Below, piece after piece: positions 27,798 to 39,402 of a stretch of DNA of 39,480 nt (position 1 is its first letter; each line of letters starts with the position of its first letter). Position numbers and translations under genes: made by a program. Source of the stretch: Betaproteobacteria bacterium. GTDB taxonomy: Bacteria; Pseudomonadota; Gammaproteobacteria; Burkholderiales; SG8-41. Under the pieces are notes generated by a model. That model did no database searches. It saw nothing but the letters and a program-made list of their open reading frames with translations, and was not told the origin of the DNA. Location of the stretch: positions 1 through 39,480 of the forward strand of contig VGID01000037.1 of assembly GCA_016868035.1 (NCBI GenBank), given 5' to 3'.

Positions 27798-28183
27798 GCG
27801 CGGCTCTTCGAGAGGGTCTCTATGATCGGACAGCCTTCGTGCGGCTTGCGCCGGGAGCACCGCACGAGGACGTCCTCGAGCACTTTCGACATGCGGGAGA
27901 GGTCGTCGAGCTTGGCCTGGACCAGATCGAGCTTCCTGCGCGCGAGCGACTGCACGTTGGCGCAGTCGGCGCGCGAGAGCCGCAGCAGCGCCGCGATTTC
28001 CTCCAGGCTGAAGCCCAGTTGCTGCGCCCTGCGGATGAACTGGAGCCGCGCGAGATCGTCGCGCGAATAATTGCGTATGCCGCGGTACGGCTTCGCGGGG
28101 GTCTTCAGCAGCTTGATGCGCTGGTAGTAGCGCACGGTCTCGACCCCGACGCCGGCCAGTTTTGCGAGGTCACCTATTCGCAT
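27794..28183 (-). CDS. merR: MerR-type Hg(II)-responsive regulator
   Basis: 129 residues from MRIGDLAKLAGVGVETVRYY (AGGTG upstream of the ATG at 28183). An N-terminal winged helix-turn-helix (1-70) precedes the dimer helix and metal site. The three Hg-binding cysteines of Tn501 MerR (82, 117, 126) are all present with identical spacing as C74, C109 and C118 (RADCANV, VLVRCSR, HEGCPII). It should repress, and with Hg(II) activate, the promoter at its own 3' end. Unlike Tn501, merR is codirectional with the structural genes. Confidence 0.93.
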   Translation of the reverse strand: MRIGDLAKLAGVGVETVRYYQRIKLLKTPAKPYRGIRNYSRDDLARLQFIRRAQQLGFSLEEIAALLRLSRADCANVQSLARRKLDLVQAKLDDLSRMSKVLEDVLVRCSRRKPHEGCPIIETLSKSRA

Positions 28184-28280
28184 CGGCACCTTTTTTGCTT
28201 CCCGCGTGTTGAACGACGACTGCTGTTTCTTCCGTTCGAACACGCGGAGTCAAACTGGCGCTCCGCGTCCGGATTTAACA

Positions 28281-29231
28281 CTACTTGATCATTCCAATGC
28301 GCCGCAGGATGTCGGTGTGGAGCTTGTATTCGCGCCACAAATCCGTGCGCAGCTTGTCGCCGGGCCGGTAGTCCACGTCGATCCCGCGCAGCGCCATCTG
28401 GCCGGCAAATGCGGGGTCTTCCATCACCGTCTTCGCCGCGTCGTGCAGGTATCGGACGATCGGTGCGGGCGTGCCCTTTGGCGCCATCAGCAGGAACCAG
28501 ACGCCGTTCGCGACGTTCCAGCCCAGCTCTTTCGCCGTGGGCCCGTCCGGGAAAGCAGGGTGGCGCGAGTTCTGGAACACCACCAGCGCGCGCATCCTTT
28601 TGCCGTCAACCATGGGCTTTGCCTCGCCGGGCTGCGCGACGATCGCCTCGATGTGCCCGCCGAGCAGCGCCGGCGACGACTCGCCCCAGCCCCGGTACGG
28701 CACATGCGTCATCTTGATGCCGGTCACGTGCATGAATTCCTCGAGATTGAGGTGGCTCGACGTGCCTTCGCCGGGTGTGCCCACGCGCATCTTTCCGGGA
28801 TTCGCCTTCGCTTCCGCCACGAATTCCTGGACGCTCTTCCAGCGCGCCTCGGTCTGCACCACCAGCAACGGGTAGTAAGACACGACGTTGAGGATGGGTT
28901 CGTAATCGTCCGGCGTCTTGAAACGCAGATCGAGAATCTGGGGCTGGATGACGAGCGTGGAGAGCGGCGTGAGCACGATGGTGTAGCCGTCGGGCTTGCC
29001 AACGGCGACCTCCGCGGCGGCGACCGCGCCGCCCGCGCCCGTTCGGTTGAGCACCAGGACCCCCTTGGGGAACTTTGCCTTCATGCCCTCCGCGAGCAGG
29101 CGCGCAACGATGTCCACCATGCCGCCGGCGGGATAGCCCGCGAGGATGGTCAGCGGCCGCTCCGGGTATTGCGCTGTCGCGGGCAGCGCGAAGAAAAGCG
29201 CCATTAGACAAATCGCGGGGATTCGAATCAT
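28281..29231 (-). CDS. Bug/TctC-family tripartite tricarboxylate transporter substrate-binding protein
   Basis: 316 residues. Signal peptide (~1-20, ending ATA-QYPERP), then the typical Bug sequence YPERPLTILAGYPAGGMVDI, GAGGAVAAAEVAVGKPDGYT, LVVQTEARWKSVQEFVAEAK and HVPYRGWGESSPALLGGHIE. These periplasmic proteins bind carboxylates or amides; no membrane subunits (TctA/TctB) lie nearby, as is usual for orphan Bug genes of Burkholderiales. The ligand cannot be predicted. Confidence 0.92.
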   Translation of the reverse strand: MIRIPAICLMALFFALPATAQYPERPLTILAGYPAGGMVDIVARLLAEGMKAKFPKGVLVLNRTGAGGAVAAAEVAVGKPDGYTIVLTPLSTLVIQPQILDLRFKTPDDYEPILNVVSYYPLLVVQTEARWKSVQEFVAEAKANPGKMRVGTPGEGTSSHLNLEEFMHVTGIKMTHVPYRGWGESSPALLGGHIEAIVAQPGEAKPMVDGKRMRALVVFQNSRHPAFPDGPTAKELGWNVANGVWFLLMAPKGTPAPIVRYLHDAAKTVMEDPAFAGQMALRGIDVDYRPGDKLRTDLWREYKLHTDILRRIGMIK

Positions 29232-29289
29232 TGGACCTCCTGAGTTGACGCTGGGCTACAGATGGGCGCTTTTCCTGGTGAGTTGGCGT

Positions 29290-29385
29290 CTTCTTTCTCT
29301 TTTGTCGGGGTCAATCGGCGTTCATCGGCGGCTGATACTCGCTCTTGCTTTCCTCCGCGTCCTCTGCGGCGAGGGGTTTGCTCTT
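29290..29385. repeat. Intergenic word repeats between hydrolase and Bug genes
   Basis: AATCGGCGTTCATCGGCGGC and CCTCCGCGTCCTCTGCGGCG belong to the same word family as the gaps at 5880-6095 and 12260-12515. No gene is visible. Confidence 0.65.
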
Positions 29386-30229
29386 ACTCGGACACGTCCG
29401 GCGGCACATTGCCGGTGCGGATCCACGACAGAATCGCTTTGATCGTCTTGATTTCCATGCCGACGAAGCCGTGCTCGGTGAACGCCATGCAGGGGTCGCC
29501 GCGGCGCCCGGCGACGCCGGTCACCGTGAGTAGAGGCGTTTTGGTCTCCTCGGCATACTTCCTGACTGTCGCGTACTGCGTGTAGGGGCAGGGATCATTG
29601 GCGTGGTGGACCCACAGCAACGGGATGCCCACCTGCCTCACATCGGAGATGCGCACCCCGGAGCCCTGGAAACTCCGCATCACGAGAGAGGCGGTGAGGA
29701 CAACGCGCCTTGCCGGGGGCGCAACCATCCGCGCCGCGTGCACCGCGCTGACCGAGCCTTCGCTGGTGCCGATAAACGTCCAGTCGAGCGTTCCGTACTT
29801 TTTCGAGACGGCTTCGAGGACGGCTCTGACGTCCTCGCCGTAACGCGCGGACTCGCGGACCGAATGCCAGAAATTTACCTGGTGATCGCTGGGCGCGTCG
29901 ATTACCGCCGTGAGAAAACCATCCTCGAGAAAGTGCCGCCGCGCCCTGATCAGAAAGTTTCCGCGCAGGTCGAACCGGATCTCCCCGTTCTCGACGCGAA
30001 GATTGATGTAGCCCGGAGACCCGGGAAAGAGCGCGATCCCGTGGGTGAACTTCGTCGCACCGGGCCTGTGCGTGACAAGTGCCGCGATGCTGCGGCCCGG
30101 CAATTGTTCGACGATCACCTCGTTCGCGAACGCTGCGCTGGGGTCGGAACTTTGCGCGGGCGCGTGTTGCGCCGTTGAGCAGACCAGCCCAAGGAATAGA
30201 GCGCTTACTCCGCGCAGTGTTGCTTGCAT
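29384..30229 (-). CDS. Exported alpha/beta hydrolase-like protein
   Basis: About 281 residues from the ATG at 30229, which has GGGAAG upstream; an ATG seven codons earlier is possible. Signal peptide (ATLRGVSALFLGLVCSTAQ) is clear. The nucleophile elbow is GTSEGS (G-x-S-x-G type) after LDWTFI, with HGIALFPGSPGYINL as the oxyanion-hole strand region, WVHHANDPCPY carrying the probable acid residue and an EHGFVGME segment with the probable catalytic His. Substrate unknown. It lies upstream of the Bug gene on the same strand, separated by word repeats. Confidence 0.75.
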   Translation of the reverse strand: MQATLRGVSALFLGLVCSTAQHAPAQSSDPSAAFANEVIVEQLPGRSIAALVTHRPGATKFTHGIALFPGSPGYINLRVENGEIRFDLRGNFLIRARRHFLEDGFLTAVIDAPSDHQVNFWHSVRESARYGEDVRAVLEAVSKKYGTLDWTFIGTSEGSVSAVHAARMVAPPARRVVLTASLVMRSFQGSGVRISDVRQVGIPLLWVHHANDPCPYTQYATVRKYAEETKTPLLTVTGVAGRRGDPCMAFTEHGFVGMEIKTIKAILSWIRTGNVPPDVSE

Positions 30230-30339
30230 CGCTTGGCTTCCCATGGGCATGCGTGCAGGTAGGAGTTTGCCGGACTTGTGTGCGACAAACTCCTAGTTGC
30301 TAGCCGCGAGCACCGACTTTCCGGCTCATCACTCACCCG

Positions 30340-30813
30340 TCACGACTCACGGCTTTTGTGCGGGCAGTTGCGCTTGGTGCAGTCAGCGTAGATATGCAGC
30401 GAATGGTCGTGGATCTTGAAGCCGCGGTCGCTCGCGATCTTCTCCTGGCGTCGCTCGATCTCGGCATCGTAGAACTCCTCCACGCGCCCGCATTGCACGC
30501 ACACCAGGTGGTCGTGGTGCCCGCCGCGATTGAGCTCGAACACCGCCTTGCCGGTCTCGAAGTGATGCCGGATGAGGAGCCCTGCCTGCTCGAATTGCGT
30601 GAGCACGCGGTACACGGTGGCGAGCCCGATGTCGGTGCCTTCCCGGGCGAGCGTGCGGTAGACGTCCTCCGCGGAGAGGTGACGCACCGGGCTTTTCTCG
30701 AACAGCTCCAGGATGCGCAGCCGGGGCAGCGTCGCTTTGAGACCGATGGTCTTGAGATCGTCGGGCGAACTCACGGCGTTTCCCTGTCGGAATGAGTGAG
30801 CGTCGGTTATCAT
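30340..30813 (-). CDS. fur: Ferric uptake regulator Fur
   Basis: 157 residues from the ATG at 30813; a GTG giving [19 protein letters not shown] is an alternative and would give about 141. Winged helix ([19 protein letters not shown], then [17 protein letters not shown]) and the metal sites [16 protein letters not shown] and [12 protein letters not shown] are intact. It is the Fe2+-dependent repressor of iron uptake. It diverges from bamE, 28-40 bases away, the standard betaproteobacterial arrangement. Confidence 0.96.
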   Translation of the reverse strand: MITDAHSFRQGNAVSSPDDLKTIGLKATLPRLRILELFEKSPVRHLSAEDVYRTLAREGTDIGLATVYRVLTQFEQAGLLIRHHFETGKAVFELNRGGHHDHLVCVQCGRVEEFYDAEIERRQEKIASDRGFKIHDHSLHIYADCTKRNCPHKSRES

Positions 30814-30853
30814 ATTCGGAATCCAACGACTTGGAAACCGCGTGTACTGGGTA

Positions 30854-31495
30854 ATGGCCGCACCTGCCGGATGTGGCGCGAGGCCGCCCGCGGCGAGCTG
30901 CTTGCGGGGAATTCTCGTCTTGCCGGCGCTGTTCCTCGGCGGATGCGGGGGCATGCCCACGCTGCCCACGCTCGCGCCCTACAAAATGGAGGTCCAGCAG
31001 GGCAACATCGTCACGCAGGAAATGGTCTCGAAGCTCAGGCCCGGCATGACGCGCAGCCAGGTGCGCTTCATACTCGGTACGCCGATGGTAGTGGATCCGT
31101 TCCGCGCCGACCGCTGGGACTATGTGTATACCCTGGAGAAAGGCGGCGCGTTGAAAGAGCAGCGCCGGATCGCGGTCTTTTTCAAGGACGACAAGCTCGT
31201 GCACATCGACGGCGATGTCGTGCCGGCCGCGAGAGACGGCGCGGCTGCCGCGGACAAGCCCAAGCCCGCGGCGCCCGTTCCGCAAAAACCCAAGCCCGAG
31301 GCGGCGGCGCAGCCGCAGCCGCAGGTGGAGGGCGCGAGGCTGGTGACGGGCGGCGGGGAGCCCGTCACGGGAAGCGCCGCGGGCGGCGCGCAGCGGCCAC
31401 CGGAAGACCGTGCCGCGGAGGAAGCGAAAAAGGACCCGCAGCCGAGGGAAGAGCGCGGCTTCTTCGGACGGATGCTGGAGAGGATCGGCTTCTAA
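30854..31495 (+). CDS. bamE: Outer membrane assembly lipoprotein BamE (OmlA/SmpA)
   Basis: 213 residues from the ATG at 30854 (a GTG at 30842 is also possible). A lipoprotein signal with lipobox LFLGGC is visible, then the BamE domain: [40 protein letters not shown] and [15 protein letters not shown] long Ala/Pro/Lys-rich tail (~130-195) and a short conserved-looking end ([12 protein letters not shown]) make it about twice the length of E. coli BamE. It is part of the BAM complex that inserts beta-barrels. Confidence 0.94.
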   Translation: MAAPAGCGARPPAASCLRGILVLPALFLGGCGGMPTLPTLAPYKMEVQQGNIVTQEMVSKLRPGMTRSQVRFILGTPMVVDPFRADRWDYVYTLEKGGALKEQRRIAVFFKDDKLVHIDGDVVPAARDGAAAADKPKPAAPVPQKPKPEAAAQPQPQVEGARLVTGGGEPVTGSAAGGAQRPPEDRAAEEAKKDPQPREERGFFGRMLERIGF

Positions 31496-31622
31496 TTGGT
31501 GACTCCGTGATTAAGTGACTAAGTGACTAAGTGTTAAGTGACTAAATAATCAGGTAATCGGGCTCTTGCTAGAGCGCAGCCCGAATTTCCCAGTCACTGA
31601 ATCACTCAATCACTGAGTAACT
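31496..31622. repeat. Dense word repeats (AAGTGACT / TCACTGA) between bamE and dapB
   Basis: Several copies of TAAGTGACTAAGTGAC-type words (31510-31545) face CACTGAATCACTCAATCACT words (31594-31620). A small nested hairpin (CGGGCT..AGCCCG, 31559-31587) sits between. It resembles a tandem repeat array, but the units are too short and irregular for CRISPR. Confidence 0.75.
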
Positions 31623-31636
31623 AGCGAAGCGAGGAG

Positions 31637-32443
31637 ATGACTACGCTGAACGTTGCGGTAGCGGGGAGCTCGGGCCGGATGGGCCGCGCGGTGATCGAGG
31701 CGGTGCTCGGCCTGTCCGACGCGCGCCTGGTCGCGGCGCTCGAGCAGAAGGGTAACGCGCATATCGGGCGCGATGCCGGCGAGGCGGCGGGCAAGCCGTG
31801 CGGGATCAAGATCGCCGACGATATCGAGAGCGCCATCGCGGGCTCGAACGTGCTCGTGGATTTCACGCGGCCCGAGGGCACGCTCGCGCATCTCGAAGCC
31901 TGCCGCAAGCGGGGCGTGGGACTGGTGATCGGCACCACGGGTTTCAGTCCCGGGCAGAAAAAGACGATCGAGAACGCCGCGCGCGAGATCGCCATCGCGA
32001 TGGCGCCCAATTTCAGCGTCGGCGTGAACGTCGCGTTGAAGCTGATCGAAGTGGCGGCGAAGACGCTCGGCAAGGGCTATGACGTGGAGGTGCTCGAGGC
32101 GCACCACCGTCACAAGGTGGACGCGCCCTCCGGCACCGCGCTGCGCATGGGGGAAGTGGCGGCGCAGGCGCTCGGGCGCGACCTCGCGCAGTGCGCGGTC
32201 TTCGGGCGCGAGGGCGTCACCGGAGAGCGCAAGGACGAGACCATCGGATTTGCCACGGTGCGCGGAGGCGACATCGTGGGCGACCATACCGTGATGCTCG
32301 TCGGCAGCGGCGAGCGCCTCGAAATCACGCACCGCGCGTGGAGCCGCGCCAATTACGCGCAGGGCGCGCTGCGCGCCGCGCGTTTCATTCAGGGCAGGAA
32401 GGCCGGTTTCTACGACATGTGGGACGTGCTCGGCCTGCGCTGA
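31637..32443 (+). CDS. dapB: 4-hydroxy-tetrahydrodipicolinate reductase
   Basis: 268 residues starting [26 protein letters not shown] directly upstream. The Rossmann motif AGSSGRMGR (9-17), [10 protein letters not shown], the catalytic region [20 protein letters not shown] and [11 protein letters not shown] are intact. It makes tetrahydrodipicolinate for lysine and diaminopimelate synthesis. Confidence 0.97.
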   Translation: MTTLNVAVAGSSGRMGRAVIEAVLGLSDARLVAALEQKGNAHIGRDAGEAAGKPCGIKIADDIESAIAGSNVLVDFTRPEGTLAHLEACRKRGVGLVIGTTGFSPGQKKTIENAAREIAIAMAPNFSVGVNVALKLIEVAAKTLGKGYDVEVLEAHHRHKVDAPSGTALRMGEVAAQALGRDLAQCAVFGREGVTGERKDETIGFATVRGGDIVGDHTVMLVGSGERLEITHRAWSRANYAQGALRAARFIQGRKAGFYDMWDVLGLR

Positions 32444-32479
32444 GCGCGCGCAGCCGTCCGTTTGCCGGAGGCAAAAATC

Positions 32480-33244
32480 GTGATCGCGCGCTGCCTGAAG
32501 ATCGCAATCCTTTGCCTTCTGGCGGTCCCTGCGGTCGCGGCCGGTCTCGATGTGCGCGACGTCGCCTACCGCAACAAGAACATCGAGATCACCGCGAAGC
32601 TCTACCTGCCGCACGGCGCGGGGCCTCATCCCGCGGTGCTCTTCGTGCACGGCCGGCGCGGCTGGGACAAGGAGGCCGATGCGCAGGCGCGCCGCGTCGC
32701 CACCCGCGGCTTCGCGGTGCTCGCGCCCGACTATCACAGCCCGCGCTTCATTCCCGCGTGGCCCGAGTCCCACGATCCGGATACCGAGAAGGACGTCGAA
32801 CTCGCGCTCGACTTCCTGAAGTCGGTTCGCGAGGTGCGTTCGGACCGTGTGTGCGTGGTGGGCATCTCGCGCGGTGGATATCACGCCGTGCTGCTCGCGG
32901 CGCGCCGCAAGGAGGTCGCCTGCATCGTGACCTACTACGGGCACATGGTGAGCCCCAACGCGCCCGAGCCGTGGCAGGTCTACCGCTACGCGCCCGAAGT
33001 GGAGCGGATTCACGTGCCGGTGCTCTTCATCGTGGGCGAAGAGGAATTCGAAGTCCGGCGCATGGGGATACGGCGCGCGTATTACGCGCTTCTCCAGCGC
33101 GGAGTGCCGGTGGACATCGTGATGTATCCCCACGCGCGGCGCGCATTCGACTTCCGGGGCGACCAGCGCGAGGAGGAGAAGCTCGCGACCGAGGATGCCG
33201 CGCGGCGCACCGCCCAGTTCATCCGGCGCGCGCTCCTGCCCTGA
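32480..33244 (+). CDS. Exported dienelactone hydrolase-family protein
   Basis: About 254 residues from a GTG at 32480, chosen because GGAGG lies nine bases upstream and a signal peptide (IARCLKIAILCLLAVPAVAA) follows at once. Domain features: PAVLFVHGRRGWDKEADAQA, nucleophile elbow VVGISRGGYHAVLLA (Ser; most dienelactone hydrolases have Cys), VPVLFIVGEEEFE and a late His in YPHARRAFDF. It is an alpha/beta hydrolase acting outside the cytoplasm; substrate unknown. It lies between dapB (36 bases) and the carA promoter. Confidence 0.85.
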   Translation: MIARCLKIAILCLLAVPAVAAGLDVRDVAYRNKNIEITAKLYLPHGAGPHPAVLFVHGRRGWDKEADAQARRVATRGFAVLAPDYHSPRFIPAWPESHDPDTEKDVELALDFLKSVREVRSDRVCVVGISRGGYHAVLLAARRKEVACIVTYYGHMVSPNAPEPWQVYRYAPEVERIHVPVLFIVGEEEFEVRRMGIRRAYYALLQRGVPVDIVMYPHARRAFDFRGDQREEEKLATEDAARRTAQFIRRALLP

Positions 33245-33267
33245 GCCCCGGCGCGCCGTCGCGCGCG

Positions 33268-33296
33268 TTGCCGGGCCATGGCGGTTCACGTATAAT
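33268..33296 (+). promoter_or_regulatory. Sigma-70 promoter of carAB
   Basis: TTGCCG (33268-33273) and a perfect TATAAT (33291-33296) are separated by exactly 17 bp. Transcription would start near 33303, about 68 bases before the carA GTG. Confidence 0.85.
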
Positions 33297-33302
33297 TCGT
33301 CC

Positions 33303-33359
33303 GATTCAGCGGGAGGGGCCGTAAGGCCCGTCCCGCTTTGTGTATCTACCGCTGAAATC
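33303..33359 (+). promoter_or_regulatory. Two-state hairpin leader of carAB (possible attenuator)
   Basis: Hairpin 1: AGCGGGA (33308-33314) pairs with TCCCGCT (33331-33337) and GGGCC with GGCCC around a GTAA loop, followed by TTTGTGT, like a weak intrinsic terminator. Hairpin 2: CAGCGG (33307-33312) pairs with CCGCTG (33349-33354), extended by GATT/AATC with a bulge. Both use the same left bases and exclude each other. The layout suggests transcription attenuation of pyrimidine/arginine genes; the signal is unknown. Any leader peptide is not evident. Confidence 0.6.
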
Positions 33360-33370
33360 AAGGGGTTAGA

Positions 33371-34552
33371 GTGCCGCACGCGCCCGCTATCCTCGTACTC
33401 AAAGATGGCACCGTCTTTCGCGGCGCCTCGATCGGGGCAGAGGGGCTGGCGGCGGGGGAAGTCGTCTTCAACACCGCGATCACCGGCTACCAGGAAATTC
33501 TCACCGATCCATCCTACAGCCGCCAGATCGTCACGCTGACCTATCCGCACATCGGCAACACGGGTGCCAACGAGGAGGACGTCGAATCGCACGGCGTGTT
33601 CGCTGCGGGGCTCGTGATCCGGGACCTGCCGCTGCTTTCCTCCAGCTGGCGCAAGCGCTGGACGCTGTCCGATTACCTCAAGCAGCAGAATGTCGTCGCG
33701 ATCGCGGACATCGACACGCGCCGGCTCACGCGCATCCTGCGGGACAAAGGCGCGCAGGACGGCTGCATCATGGCGGGCGGCAAAGCCGACGAGAAGGCGG
33801 CGCTCAAGGCCGCGCGCGCGTTTCCGGGGCTCGTTGGCATGGACCTCGCCAAGGTGGTGAGCTGCAAGCAGCCCTACACCTGGGACGAGAGCGTGTGGAC
33901 CCTGGGCGAGGGCTACGGCCGGCCCGGCCCCGAGCGCTTCCACGTGGTCGCTTACGACTTCGGCATCAAGCGCAACATCCTGCGCAAGCTCGTCGCCCGC
34001 GGCTGCCGGATCACCGTCGTGCCCGCGCAGACACCGGCCAGGGAAGCGCTCGCCGGCCGGCCCGACGGGATCTTTCTCTCGAACGGTCCCGGTGATCCGG
34101 AGCCGTGCGAGTACGCGATCGAGGCGATCCGGAAGTTCCTCGATGCCGGCGTGCCGACCTTCGGCATCTGCCTCGGACACCAGCTGCTCGCGCTCGCGAG
34201 CGGCGCGAAGACGCTCAAGATGAAGTTCGGCCACCACGGCGCGAACCACCCGGTCCAGGATCTCGATACCGGTCGCGTGATGATCACCAGCCAGAACCAC
34301 GGCTTTGCCGTGGATGCCGCGACGCTGCCGGCGAGCGCGAGGGTGACTCACGTCTCGCTGTTCGACGGCAGCCTGCAGGGCTTCGCGCGCGCCGATCGCC
34401 CCGCCTTCTGTTTCCAGGGACACCCCGAGGCGAGCCCCGGGCCGCACGACGTGGATTATCTCTTCGACAAATTCGTGCGGCTCATGGAAGAGCACTCGAA
34501 TGCAGAAGGCGGAAGGCAGAAGGCAGAAGGGGTAGTTCATGGCGCCGCATAG
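33371..34552 (+). CDS. carA: Carbamoyl-phosphate synthase small subunit (glutaminase)
   Basis: 393 residues, GTG start at 33371 with AAGGGG upstream. N-terminal domain ([20 protein letters not shown]) and class I glutaminase domain with nucleophile Cys in [12 protein letters not shown] and His/Glu in [14 protein letters not shown]. It feeds ammonia to CarB for arginine and pyrimidine synthesis. Oddity: after FVRLMEEH the last 17 residues ([18 protein letters not shown]-like tail) are encoded by the GCAGAAGG word repeat at 34501-34530, so an intergenic repeat has become coding. Confidence 0.97.
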   Translation: MPHAPAILVLKDGTVFRGASIGAEGLAAGEVVFNTAITGYQEILTDPSYSRQIVTLTYPHIGNTGANEEDVESHGVFAAGLVIRDLPLLSSSWRKRWTLSDYLKQQNVVAIADIDTRRLTRILRDKGAQDGCIMAGGKADEKAALKAARAFPGLVGMDLAKVVSCKQPYTWDESVWTLGEGYGRPGPERFHVVAYDFGIKRNILRKLVARGCRITVVPAQTPAREALAGRPDGIFLSNGPGDPEPCEYAIEAIRKFLDAGVPTFGICLGHQLLALASGAKTLKMKFGHHGANHPVQDLDTGRVMITSQNHGFAVDAATLPASARVTHVSLFDGSLQGFARADRPAFCFQGHPEASPGPHDVDYLFDKFVRLMEEHSNAEGGRQKAEGVVHGAA

Positions 34553-34602
34553 GCAGGTCTGGTCGATGAACGATTCACGACTCACGATTCACGGTTCTTG
34601 AG

Positions 34603-37822
<3,220 letters not shown>

Positions 37823-37824
<2 letters not shown>

Positions 37825-37852
37825 TTCGTGAGTTGTGAATCGTGATTCGTGA
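37823..37852. repeat. Word repeats between carB and greA
   Basis: GATTCGTGAGTTGTGAATCG and TGATTCGTGAAACGG words fill the short gap. The same words occur reversed before carB (34563-34600). Confidence 0.6.
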
Positions 37853-37874
37853 AACGGAGGGCTGACATCCGGAT

Positions 37875-38351
37875 ATGAGCAAGATACCCATTACCGTTGT
37901 TGGCGCGGAAAAGCTGCGCGCCGAATTGCAGGAACTGAAGACGGTGCGGCGCCCGCAAGTCGTCTCCGCGATCGCCGAAGCGCGCTCGCACGGCGATATT
38001 TCGGAGAATGCCGAGTACCACGCGGCGAAGGAGCGGCAAAGCTTCATCGAGGGGCGCATCGCCGAGCTCGAGAGCAAGCTCGGCAATGCCCAGATCATCA
38101 ACCCGGCGCTGCTCGACGCGGACGGCTGCTGCGTGTTCGGCGCCACCGTCGACCTGCAGGACGTGGCAGGAGGCGAGGTGGTGACCTACCAGATCGTCGG
38201 CGAGGACGAGTCCGACATCAAGGAGGGCAAGATCTCGATCAGCTCCCCCATCGCGCGCGCGCTGATCAGCAAGTACCCGGGCGACGTCGCGGAGGTGCAG
38301 GCGCCGAGCGGCACGCGCGAGTACGAGATCCTCGACGTCAAGTACATCTAG
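37875..38351 (+). CDS. greA: Transcription elongation factor GreA
   Basis: 158 residues. N-terminal coiled coil with the catalytic acidic tip ([21 protein letters not shown]41/E44 type) and C-terminal FKBP-like domain ([20 protein letters not shown], then [20 protein letters not shown]). It rescues backtracked RNA polymerase by stimulating transcript cleavage. It commonly follows carB in proteobacteria. GGAGGG lies about 13 bases upstream of the ATG. Confidence 0.97.
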   Translation: MSKIPITVVGAEKLRAELQELKTVRRPQVVSAIAEARSHGDISENAEYHAAKERQSFIEGRIAELESKLGNAQIINPALLDADGCCVFGATVDLQDVAGGEVVTYQIVGEDESDIKEGKISISSPIARALISKYPGDVAEVQAPSGTREYEILDVKYI

Positions 38352-38356
38352 CGGAC

Positions 38357-38444
38357 GGTGAGCGGTAAGCAGTGAGCAGAAGAACCCCGTTATCCGAGCT
38401 TGGCGCGGGTTTCACCGCTTACCGCTTACCGTTCACCGCTCACC
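38357..38444. repeat. Facing word repeats (GGTGAGCGGTAAG / CTTACCGTTCACC) between greA and the DUF4149 gene
   Basis: GACGGTGAGCGGTAAGCAGT at about 38355-38374 faces CACCGCTTACCGCTTACCGT and TCACCGCTCACC at about 38412-38443. The pair can fold into a long imperfect hairpin directly before the next start codon. Confidence 0.7.
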
Positions 38445-38445
38445 C

Positions 38446-38907
38446 ATGAAAGCGATTGCCGAGGCGCTGCACTCCGTTTGCGTGACCCTGTGGGTCGGCG
38501 GCACGTGGGCGGTCGGGTTCATCGTGGCCCCGCTGCTGTTCTCCCGCCTGCCGGATCGCGTGCTCGCGGGCCTGATCGCGGGCAAGCTGCTGAGCGTAAT
38601 GGCCTACGTCGGGATCGCGTGCGCGTTGTATTTGCTCGCCTTCCGTTTCGCGCGGTTCGGCGCATCCTGCCTGAAACAGGGCTTCTTCTGGACCGCGTTC
38701 CTGATGCTGGTTCTCGTCCTCGTCGGCGAGTTCGGCGTGCACCCGATACTCGATGCGCTGCGGGCGCAGGCGCTGCCCAGGGAAGTCATGCAGAGCGTGT
38801 TGCGCGACCGCTTCGACACCTGGCACGGCGTCGCGAGCGCGCTCTACGTCATCGTGAGCATGCTCGGCGTCGCCCTGGTGACGCTGCAGCACCGCGGTCT
38901 CAAATGA
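38446..38907 (+). CDS. DUF4149 membrane protein
   Basis: 153 residues with four hydrophobic segments (~12-34, 42-66, 76-94, 128-146). The arrangement VTLWVGGTWAVGFIVAPLLF, then LLSVMAYVGIACALYLLAF, and later RFDTWHGVASALYVIVSM fits the DUF4149 family of inner-membrane proteins. It is often encoded between greA and yhbY in betaproteobacteria. Function unknown. Confidence 0.85.
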   Translation: MKAIAEALHSVCVTLWVGGTWAVGFIVAPLLFSRLPDRVLAGLIAGKLLSVMAYVGIACALYLLAFRFARFGASCLKQGFFWTAFLMLVLVLVGEFGVHPILDALRAQALPREVMQSVLRDRFDTWHGVASALYVIVSMLGVALVTLQHRGLK

Positions 38908-38908
38908 G

Positions 38909-39262
38909 TCACTCGTCGTGCTGGTAGCTGCGCTTTGGGCGGTAGCGGACCTTGCGGCCGCGGCGCGGCGCGGCTCGCGCTTCCTCCATTTTCTCGCTCG
39001 GGCGGTAGATCACGAGAATCTTTCCAATCTGCTGCACGGGACTCGCTTCGAGCGCCTCGCAGATGTTCGAGATCAGGGCCGCGCGTGCGACGCGGTCGTC
39101 GCCTAGCACCCGGATCTTGATCAGCTCGTGGCTTCTGAGGCTTGCGTCGATCTCGCGCAGCACCAGGGGCGTGAGACCGGCTTCGCCGATCATCACGACC
39201 GGCCGCAGGTGATGAGCCCGCGCGCGCAGCGCGCGGCGCTCGGCAGGCGTAAGCTCTTTCAT
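38909..39262 (-). CDS. yhbY: Ribosome assembly RNA-binding protein YhbY
   Basis: 117 residues. The CRS1-YhbY (KH-like) domain is clear: LTPAERRALRARAHHLRPVV, MIGEAGLTPLVLREIDASL with the GxxG loop GEAG, and ELIKIRVLGDDR then IGKILVIYRPSE. A basic tail (RRGRKVRYRPKRSY) adds RNA-binding capacity. It associates with pre-50S ribosomes. The gene is convergent with the DUF4149 gene, with one base between the stop codons. Confidence 0.95.
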   Translation of the reverse strand: MKELTPAERRALRARAHHLRPVVMIGEAGLTPLVLREIDASLRSHELIKIRVLGDDRVARAALISNICEALEASPVQQIGKILVIYRPSEKMEEARAAPRRGRKVRYRPKRSYQHDE

Positions 39263-39305
39263 CGGAAATGGCTAGAACCTATTTCATATATAGGCACGTG
39301 ATGCG

Positions 39306-39402
39306 TTGCGGCCAGGACGGCCGGCTGCGTCGTTGCCCTCCTAGACCATATCGACATATGGCCTTCGTCGGGCGCCTTGCATCCGGTCCGTCCTGGCCGC
39401 AA
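39306..39402. repeat. 15-bp inverted repeat with internal ATATCGACATAT palindromes at the right edge
   Basis: TTGCGGCCAGGACGG (39306-39320) and CCGTCCTGGCCGCAA (39388-39402) are perfect complements around about 67 bases. Inside is CCATAT-CGAC-ATATGG (39347-39362). A second ATATCGACATAT core lies at about 39453-39464, again followed by CCTTCG and GGGC. The region upstream of yhbY thus carries two copies of a repeated unit; no gene is visible from 39263 to the end. Confidence 0.65.

Noticed and set aside
31496-31622. CRISPR array in the bamE-dapB gap
   Set aside because: The repeated units are 7-9 bases, irregular, without unique spacers, and there are no cas genes.
31610-34585. Minus-strand frame of nearly 1000 codons opposite dapB, the hydrolase and carA
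   Set aside because: Three well-supported plus-strand genes occupy the region; the frame crosses gene borders and promoters.
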